Positions 1 through 4,555 of a DNA stretch of 7,140 bases are shown piece by piece (the stretch's first letter is position 1; every line of letters begins with the position of its first letter). The notes under the pieces were generated by a model that ran no database searches, was not told where the DNA came from, and saw only the letters and a list, made by a program, of their open reading frames with translations. The stretch comes from Candidatus Tayloriibacteriota bacterium (GTDB taxonomy: Bacteria > Patescibacteriota > Minisyncoccia > Phycocordibacterales > JAKAEA01), in assembly GCA_029288535.1 (NCBI GenBank), contig JARIGY010000096.1, forward strand, positions 1 through 7,140, written 5' to 3'. The position numbers and the translations under genes were made by a program.

Positions 1-2678
1 CACTAAATCAATTCACAACCAAAGCCAAAGAAGCCATCCGACGAGCCCACGAGCTCGCCATTGAACGCGGCCAAAACCACGTCAACCCGATGCATCTTCT
101 GGCTGCGCTCATCCTTCAGGAAGAATCGATGGTCGCTTCCATCCTCGATAAGCTCGAAGTCGATACTATTCTGCTGACCGACTCCTTGCTCGAAGCGATC
201 GAAGCGCCGGAAGGCGGAGCGACACTCAACCCTTCATATCAGATTTACCTTACTCCCGACCTCGCTCAGGCCATCGAAGGCGCGATGAAAGTCGCCCGCA
301 CATTGAACGACGAGTTCATTTCGACCGAGCACCTCTTCATTTCAATTTTGGAAATCGCCGGCACCGCGCGCGACCTGCTCACTAAGTTCCGCATCGACAA
401 GGAATCCGTCCTTCGCGTGCTCGAAGAACTCAAGACGAGCAAAGTCACCGACGCCCATACTCCCAAGAAATTCAAGGCGCTCAATAAATACACCCGCAGC
501 CTCACCAAGCTCGCGGCCGACAATAAGCTCGACCCTGTCATCGGCCGGGAAGACGAGATCACCCGCATCATCCAGATCCTTTCCCGCCGCACAAAAAACA
601 ATCCGATCCTCATCGGTGAAGCCGGCGTGGGCAAGACCGCTATCGCAGAAGGCCTTGCGTTGCGCATGGCTCAGGGCGATGTGCCCGAGTCGTTGAAAGG
701 CAAAGAGCTCGTGTCGCTCGACCTCGGCTCTCTTGTCGCCGGTACCAAATACCGCGGCGAGTTTGAAGAGCGCCTCAAGAATATTCTGAAAGAGATCGAA
801 CGTTCCAACGGCAAGATCATTCTTTTCATCGACGAGATCCACACCATTGTCGGAGCCGGCGCGGCTGAAGGTTCGCTCGACGCTTCCAACATGCTGAAGC
901 CCGCGCTTTCCCGCGGCGAACTCCGAGCTATCGGCGCAACGACGCTCAAAGAATACCAGAAGCATATTGAAAAAGACCCGGCTTTGACCCGCCGCTTCCA
1001 GCCGGTCTATGTCAACGAGCCTTCCATCGACGACACGATCACTATTCTTCGCGGCTTGAAAGAAAAATATGAGCTGTACCACGGCGTGCGCATTACCGAC
1101 GACGCCATTGTCGCGGCGGTAAATCTTTCTTCGCGCTACATTACCGACAGGTTCCTGCCGGATAAAGCTGTCGACCTTATCGACGAATCGGCTTCCCATC
1201 TCAAGATCACGCTCGAAAACATGCCGCCTGTCCTTCAGGAAACGCATGCGAAAGTCATGAAGCTTGAAATAGAACGCGAAGCGCTCAAAAAAGAAACGGC
1301 TAAAGCTACCAAGGAGCGCGTGAAAGTCATCGAGCGCGAAATCGCCGACCTCAAAGAGCAGACATCCGAAATAGAACTCAAATGGAAGAACGAAAAGGAA
1401 ATCCATACCGATATCAAGAATTGCAAAAAAGAATTGGAAACATTGAGGCTTGAAGCAGAAGCGGCAGAAGTGCGCGCCGATCTCGGCAAGGCTGCCGAGA
1501 TCCGCTACGGCAAGATTCCGCAGCTTGAGCGCGACATGGACACCAAGATGAAGCGCCTGAAGAAGCTCCAGAGCTCGCGCCGCATCCTCCGCGAAGAAAT
1601 CACCGAACAGGACGTTGCCGATATCGTTTCAAAATGGACCGGCGTGCCAGTCTCGCGCATGGTTGAATCCGAAGCAGAGAAGCTCAACCGCATGGAAGAG
1701 GATCTCAAGAAGCGCATTGTCGGTCAGGACGAAGCGGTCAAGAAGATCGCCGACACCGTCAAGCGAAGCCGCGCCGGCATCGCCGACCCGAACCGCCCTA
1801 TCGGCTCGTTTATTTTCCTCGGACCTACCGGCGTCGGCAAGACCGAACTTACGAAGGCGCTTGCCGAGTTCATGTTTGACGATGAGAAGGCCCTGATCCG
1901 CATCGACATGTCTGAGTACATGGAGAAGCATTCCGTATCCAAGCTTATCGGCGCACCGGCCGGCTATGTCGGCTACGATGAGGGCGGTACGTTTACCGAA
2001 ATGATCCGACACCGTCCATACTCGGTCATTCTTCTCGACGAAATCGAAAAAGCCCATCCGGAAGTTTTCAACCTGATGCTCCAGGTGCTCGACAACGGCC
2101 ATCTTACCGATTCGAAAGGCAGAAAAGTCAACTTCAAGAACTCGATCATCATTATGACTTCCAACCTGGGAGCCAATTATATCGACAAGATGCAGCGCTT
2201 CGGCTTCAGCTCGAACGAAGGCGAGAAAGACAGCAAGGATTATGAAGATGTGAAAAACCGGGTCATGGACAGCCTGAAAGAATTCTTCCGACCGGAATTC
2301 CTGAACCGCATCGACGACATCATGGTCTTCGACATCCTCACTCAGGAAGCGATCAAAAAGATCGTGGAAATCCAGATCGACCAGGTCAAGGAGCGCCTTG
2401 CGACAAAGGAAATTACGCTCGAGATCAGTCCCGAGATCGCCGATTACCTCGCCAAGGAAGGCTACAGCCCTCAATATGGCGCCCGACCGCTGCGACGCCT
2501 GATCCAGAACAAGATCCTCACGCCTGTCGCGTCTATGATCATCTCGAAAGGCATCATGAAAGGCGGCGTGGTGAGCGTCACATTGAAAGACGGCCAGTTC
2601 ATCTTCGACATCAAAAAAGGCAAGAAGGGAAGCATTCTGCGCGAAGATCTCATCTCCGCAGACGAAGTACTCAAGTAA
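1..2678 (+). CDS. clpB: ClpB-type AAA+ protein disaggregase, 5' end outside window
   Basis: ATP-driven cytosolic hexamer that pulls polypeptides out of aggregates, normally with DnaK. The frame is open from nt 3, and residues before the ATG at 90 already match the Clp N-domain ([16 protein letters not shown]), so the true start lies a few codons upstream; 891 residues are visible, numbered here from nt 3. Order: Clp N repeats (about 1-145); NBD1 with Walker A GEAGVGKT (205-212), pore-loop KYRGEF with Tyr250, Walker B DE 277-278 and RRF 330-332; a long coiled-coil middle domain (about 406-535), the ClpB hallmark; NBD2 with Walker A GPTGVGKT (607-614), pore-loop GYVGY (654-658), Walker B DE 679-680 and sensor-2 GARPLRR (826-832). 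Odd: an FGF tripeptide (733-735) in an insert of roughly ten residues before RPEFLNRID, resembling the ClpP-docking loop of ClpC/ClpA, which classical ClpB lacks. The family is certain; ClpB versus a ClpC-like role is less so. No terminator follows before tRNA-Tyr. Confidence 0.95.
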   Translation, partial: LNQFTTKAKEAIRRAHELAIERGQNHVNPMHLLAALILQEESMVASILDKLEVDTILLTDSLLEAIEAPEGGATLNPSYQIYLTPDLAQAIEGAMKVARTLNDEFISTEHLFISILEIAGTARDLLTKFRIDKESVLRVLEELKTSKVTDAHTPKKFKALNKYTRSLTKLAADNKLDPVIGREDEITRIIQILSRRTKNNPILIGEAGVGKTAIAEGLALRMAQGDVPESLKGKELVSLDLGSLVAGTKYRGEFEERLKNILKEIERSNGKIILFIDEIHTIVGAGAAEGSLDASNMLKPALSRGELRAIGATTLKEYQKHIEKDPALTRRFQPVYVNEPSIDDTITILRGLKEKYELYHGVRITDDAIVAAVNLSSRYITDRFLPDKAVDLIDESASHLKITLENMPPVLQETHAKVMKLEIEREALKKETAKATKERVKVIEREIADLKEQTSEIELKWKNEKEIHTDIKNCKKELETLRLEAEAAEVRADLGKAAEIRYGKIPQLERDMDTKMKRLKKLQSSRRILREEITEQDVADIVSKWTGVPVSRMVESEAEKLNRMEEDLKKRIVGQDEAVKKIADTVKRSRAGIADPNRPIGSFIFLGPTGVGKTELTKALAEFMFDDEKALIRIDMSEYMEKHSVSKLIGAPAGYVGYDEGGTFTEMIRHRPYSVILLDEIEKAHPEVFNLMLQVLDNGHLTDSKGRKVNFKNSIIIMTSNLGANYIDKMQRFGFSSNEGEKDSKDYEDVKNRVMDSLKEFFRPEFLNRIDDIMVFDILTQEAIKKIVEIQIDQVKERLATKEITLEISPEIADYLAKEGYSPQYGARPLRRLIQNKILTPVASMIISKGIMKGGVVSVTLKDGQFIFDIKKGKKGSILREDLISADEVLK

Positions 2679-2680
2679 TT

Positions 2681-2708
2681 TTGATTAAATCGCCATCTAT
2701 GGTAAGTT
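2681..2708 (+). promoter_or_regulatory. Possible promoter of tRNA-Tyr
   Basis: TTGATT (2681-2686) and TAAGTT (2703-2708) are spaced by 16 bases, which would start transcription a few bases before the mature tRNA at 2718. The -10 box is poor, matching the consensus at three of six positions. Readthrough from clpB is also possible, since no terminator separates them. Confidence 0.3.
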
Positions 2709-2717
2709 TTAGGGCAT

Positions 2718-2801
2718 GCGTAGGTGGCGGAGTGGTCAATCGCACTTGACTGTAAATCAAGCGACCTATGGTCTACGAAGGTTCGAATCCTTCCCTACGC
2801 A
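2718..2801 (+). tRNA. tRNA-Tyr, anticodon GTA
   Basis: A class II tRNA folds here. The acceptor stem is GCGTAGG (2718-2724) with CCTACGC (2794-2800), discriminator A2801. The anticodon stem CTTGA/TCAAG (2745-2749/2757-2761) encloses the loop CTGTAAA with GTA at 2752-2754, reading Tyr codons TAC and TAT. The long variable arm has a GACC/GGTC stem, and the T arm is GAAGG-TTCGAAT-CCTTC (2777-2793). No CCA is encoded (CTG follows the discriminator), so the CCA end must be added enzymatically. It lies 39 bases after the clpB stop and is followed at once by a terminator. Confidence 0.97.
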
Positions 2802-2808
2802 CTGCCGC

Positions 2809-2842
2809 AAAAACCCGCTTAATAAAAAGCGGGTTTTTGTTT
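2809..2842 (+). terminator. Intrinsic terminator after tRNA-Tyr
   Basis: A perfect 12-bp stem, AAAAACCCGCTT (2809-2820) with AAGCGGGTTTTT (2827-2838), has a six-base loop AATAAA. Its GC core CCCGC/GCGGG is followed by five T. The matching A tract on the left side means it could also stop transcription from the other strand. It separates tRNA-Tyr from alr. Confidence 0.9.
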
Positions 2843-2853
2843 ATCCGAACTGT

Positions 2854-2882
2854 AACTATTGCCGTTATGTTTGAGTTATACT
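2854..2882 (+). promoter_or_regulatory. Possible promoter of alr
   Basis: A good -10 box, TATACT (2877-2882), sits 14 bases before the alr ATG at 2897. At 17-base spacing the -35 position reads AACTAT, a poor match; TTGCCG (2859-2864) is closer to consensus but only 12 bases away. A start near 2889 would leave a leader of under ten bases, so the mRNA would be nearly leaderless. The palindrome ACTATAGT (2885-2892) overlaps the expected start site. A promoter is expected, because the terminator at 2809-2838 isolates alr from upstream transcription. Confidence 0.4.
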
Positions 2883-2896
2883 AAACTATAGTACTT

Positions 2897-4057
2897 ATGC
2901 CATCAGAAGAATCACTTCATAGCAGGGAATCGCGGCTCGGTTTGCGGACGTGGATCGAGATAGACAGGAATGCGATAAAGAATAATTATAAAATTTTCCG
3001 TTCCATCATAGCGCCGACAACGAAACTTTTGTCGGTCGTAAAGTCCAACGCCTACGGCCACGGCCTCGTTGATTTCTCAAAAGAAGTCGCTGCCCTCGGC
3101 GTAGACTGGCTGGCAGCCGACTCTGTCATCGAAGCGCTCCGATTGCGCAAGGAAAATATAACCACGCCGATGCTTGTCCTGGGCTATACGCTTCCGGAGA
3201 GGATCAGCGAAGCGGTGGAGCACAATATCAGCCTTACCGTTTCGAATATCTTTTCCCTGCAGGGATTGAAGGATCTGGACCTGAACCATAAAGTGAAAAT
3301 CCACATCAAAGTGGATTCCGGCATGCATCGCCAGGGCTTCATGCAGTACGAAATGGACGCGGTCATTGCTTTCCTGTCCGAGCACAGCAAGTCGATCGAA
3401 GTCGAAGGTCTGTATACCCATTTTGCCGCGGCCAAAGACCCGGCAGAACCGGAAGACACGCAGCTTCAGATCTCTATTTTCAAATTATGGATCGACGCGT
3501 TCCATGCGGCAGGCTTCAAACCCATCCTTCATGCGGCGGCGACCGGCGCGACCATTCTTTTCCCGGAAACGCATTTCGACATGGTGCGCATCGGCATCGG
3601 TTTCCATGGCCTGTGGCCCTCTACGGAAGCCCAGGCTCACCGCCAGAAGGAGCTGCTGCTCAAACCTACCATGTCTTGGAAGACGATCATCGGCGAGATC
3701 AAAACCCTGCCAAACGGCTCGAAAATAGGCTACGATTTCACCCATACCGTCTCCCGGGAAACCAGGATCGCCGTATGTCCGATCGGCTACTGGCACGGAT
3801 ACTGCCGAAGCCTCTCAAACCTCGGCGTAGTGGGCATCAAGGGTCTCCGGGGGCGTGTCCTGGGCCGGGTCTCGATGGATATGGTTGTCATCGACGTTAC
3901 GGACATACCTGAGCTTTCCATCGGCGATGAGGTCGTTCTTGTCGGAAAGTCCATAGACAACGAGGTCAGCGCCCACGATTTGGCCACATTGGCCGGCGTT
4001 TCGACCTACGAGTTTGTCACCCGCATCAACCCCCTCATCAAGAAGATCTACATTTAG
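2897..4057 (+). CDS. alr: Alanine racemase (PLP-dependent)
   Basis: Converts L-alanine to D-alanine in the cytosol, for D-Ala-D-Ala in peptidoglycan precursors. The 386 residues match the usual family length of about 370-390. An N-terminal TIM barrel carries the PLP lysine K49 in VVKSNAYGHG. HIKVDSGMHR (136-145) holds K138 and R145, equivalents of carbamylated Lys129 and Arg136 in the Geobacillus enzyme. HAAATGAT (212-219), R231 in MVRIGIG, the second catalytic base Tyr279 (IGYDFTHT), MD 327-328 and Y371 in STYEF line the site, the last within the C-terminal beta domain. Substitutions compared with typical enzymes: FHG for LYG (236-238), GYWHGY for GYADGY (297-302), Ser326 for the usual Cys, and T216 where Ser is common. 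Core catalytic residues are intact, so activity is expected. The start at 2897 gives about 15 residues before the conserved LRTWIEID; there is no Shine-Dalgarno site, and a later TTG at 2941 is possible but less likely. The gene stands alone. Confidence 0.95.
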   Translation: MPSEESLHSRESRLGLRTWIEIDRNAIKNNYKIFRSIIAPTTKLLSVVKSNAYGHGLVDFSKEVAALGVDWLAADSVIEALRLRKENITTPMLVLGYTLPERISEAVEHNISLTVSNIFSLQGLKDLDLNHKVKIHIKVDSGMHRQGFMQYEMDAVIAFLSEHSKSIEVEGLYTHFAAAKDPAEPEDTQLQISIFKLWIDAFHAAGFKPILHAAATGATILFPETHFDMVRIGIGFHGLWPSTEAQAHRQKELLLKPTMSWKTIIGEIKTLPNGSKIGYDFTHTVSRETRIAVCPIGYWHGYCRSLSNLGVVGIKGLRGRVLGRVSMDMVVIDVTDIPELSIGDEVVLVGKSIDNEVSAHDLATLAGVSTYEFVTRINPLIKKIYI

Positions 4058-4066
4058 CCGGCCGCC

Positions 4067-4094
4067 CGCACTTCGGTGCGCCCCTTGCTTTTTT
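4067..4094 (+). terminator. Weak terminator-like hairpin after alr
   Basis: CGCAC (4067-4071) and GTGCG (4076-4080) pair around a very stable TTCG tetraloop, ten bases after the alr stop. The T run (4089-4094) begins eight bases after the stem, further than in a standard intrinsic terminator, so termination may be partial. GCCGG (4057-4061) and CCGGC (4096-4100) could form an outer stem. The T run overlaps the likely rpmG promoter. Confidence 0.5.
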
Positions 4095-4113
4095 CCCGGC
4101 TTTGCAGTATTCT
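4085..4113 (+). promoter_or_regulatory. Probable sigma70-type promoter of rpmG
   Basis: TTGCTT (4085-4090) and TATTCT (4108-4113) are separated by an ideal 17 bases; together they keep the strongest consensus positions. Transcription would start near 4120, giving a leader of about 20 bases before the rpmG ATG at 4140. The leader has no Shine-Dalgarno sequence. Confidence 0.55.
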
Positions 4114-4139
4114 GGTGAAACAAACTTTTTCAATCATCC

Positions 4140-4298
4140 ATGTCACAAGACCGACTCATCAAGCTTGCCTGTAAGGACTGCAAACGCACCAACTACTGGT
4201 CAAGCAAAAACAAGAAGAAAGTCGAACGCAAAATCGAGCTTCAAAAGTGGTGCAAGTGGTGCCGCAAGCAGACGACTCATAAAGAGATCAAGAAATAA
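4140..4298 (+). CDS. rpmG: 50S ribosomal protein L33 (bL33)
   Basis: A small basic protein of the large ribosomal subunit near the tRNA exit region. The 52-residue length fits the family (about 49-55). Two zinc-knuckle pairs, CKDC (C11, C14) and CKWC (C38, C41), make it a zinc-binding C+ form. Between them lie the typical NYW..KNKKK segment (18-27) and an ERKIELQKW stretch; the end TTHKEIKK matches the usual HKE tail. It starts at ATG 4140 without a Shine-Dalgarno sequence, and no earlier in-frame start gives a better match. It has its own promoter and terminator. In many bacteria rpmG is followed by tRNA-Trp and then secE-nusG; tRNA-Trp is present here, but secE is not visible. Confidence 0.95.
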   Translation: MSQDRLIKLACKDCKRTNYWSSKNKKKVERKIELQKWCKWCRKQTTHKEIKK

Positions 4299-4304
4299 AA
4301 AAAG

Positions 4305-4327
4305 CCCCTCCACAGAGGGGTTTTTTT
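4305..4327 (+). terminator. Intrinsic terminator after rpmG
   Basis: CCCCTC (4305-4310) and GAGGGG (4315-4320) form a perfect stem around the loop CACA, followed by seven T (4321-4327). Seven A (4297-4303), which overlap the rpmG stop codon, mirror the T run, so it may work in both directions. It uncouples rpmG from tRNA-Trp. Confidence 0.92.
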
Positions 4328-4343
4328 GTGCTAGTATCAGCTC

Positions 4344-4371
4344 GTTGGATCTTCCAACTTTGGAATATCTA
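4344..4371 (+). promoter_or_regulatory. Possible tRNA-Trp promoter overlapping an inverted repeat
   Basis: A promoter should lie between the rpmG terminator and tRNA-Trp. The best boxes are TTGGAT (4345-4350) and TATCTA (4366-4371), but the spacing is only 15 bases. The perfect inverted repeat GTTGGA-TCT-TCCAAC (4344-4358) covers the -35 box. Whether it has an operator role or is chance cannot be told from the sequence. Confidence 0.25.
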
Positions 4372-4376
4372 AGTAT

Positions 4377-4451
4377 GGGCCTATAGTTTCAATGGTAAAA
4401 CATTCCTCTCCAAAAGGAAGGTTCGAGGTTCGAGTCCTCGTGGGCCCGCCA
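4377..4451 (+). tRNA. tRNA-Trp, anticodon CCA, with encoded CCA end
   Basis: Full cloverleaf: acceptor GGGCCTA (4377-4383) with TGGGCCC (4441-4447), including one T-G wobble; D stem GTTT/AAAC; anticodon stem TTCCT/AGGAA with loop CTCCAAA and anticodon CCA at 4410-4412; T arm CGAGG-TTCGAGT-CCTCG. The discriminator G4448 is the usual tRNA-Trp identity base. The terminal CCA (4449-4451) is encoded, unlike in tRNA-Tyr of this window. Its 3' end coincides with the change to AT-rich sequence, the usual position for tRNA-targeted integration. Confidence 0.97.
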
Positions 4452-4460
4452 ACAAGAGCT

Positions 4461-4552
4461 AGGATAGTTGCCTAGAGGTATAAGAGCGCTCGAGTAGCGT
4501 TCCAATATTTATCCTGAAATATTTAATCCCTAAAATCTTTATTTTCTAGGCA
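4461..4552. repeat. Cluster of inverted repeats between tRNA-Trp and the helicase gene
   Basis: This non-coding gap holds four perfect or near-perfect pairings. TGCCTAGA (4469-4476) pairs with TCTAGGCA (4545-4552). Inside it, GAGCGCT (4484-4490) pairs with AGCGTTC (4496-4502), with one G-T pair, and AATATTT (4504-4510) pairs with AAATATT (4517-4523). As an alternative, AGGATAG (4461-4467) pairs with TTATCCT (4509-4515). The first three together would form a closed three-way junction. The alternative gives a 7-bp acceptor-like stem of a 56-base tRNA-like remnant, with D-loop-like GGTATAAGAGC and T-loop-like TTCCAAT. It could be a structured leader, an attachment-site region or chance in AT-rich DNA; no known RNA family is recognised. 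Confidence 0.35.
4508..4536 (+). promoter_or_regulatory. Possible promoter of the helicase gene
   Basis: TTTATC (4508-4513) and TAAAAT (4531-4536) are spaced by 17 bases. The -10 box is good and the -35 box weak. Transcription would begin near 4543, about 13 bases before the first ATG. AT-rich DNA yields such matches easily. Confidence 0.3.
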
Positions 4553-4555
4553 GAA

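Noticed and set aside
90..92. ATG at 90 as the clpB start
   Set aside because: The frame is open back to nt 3, and those 29 codons encode the conserved first helix of the Clp N-domain.
342..1406. Long reverse-strand open frame of 354 codons within clpB
   Set aside because: It is antisense to conserved N-domain and NBD1 codons; the biased codon use of clpB produces long antisense frames, and its translation shows no domain.
1629..2474. Reverse-strand open frame of 281 codons within clpB
   Set aside because: It is the same antisense effect over NBD2, with no recognisable motif and no start signal.
4102..4386. 94-codon forward open frame
   Set aside because: It overlaps rpmG in another frame and runs through the rpmG terminator; rpmG has clear bL33 zinc knuckles.
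4461..4516. A third functional tRNA
   Set aside because: The acceptor-like stem and loop motifs exist, but there is no proper D stem, T stem or anticodon loop with U33, and the length is only 56 bases. It is kept only as a possible remnant.
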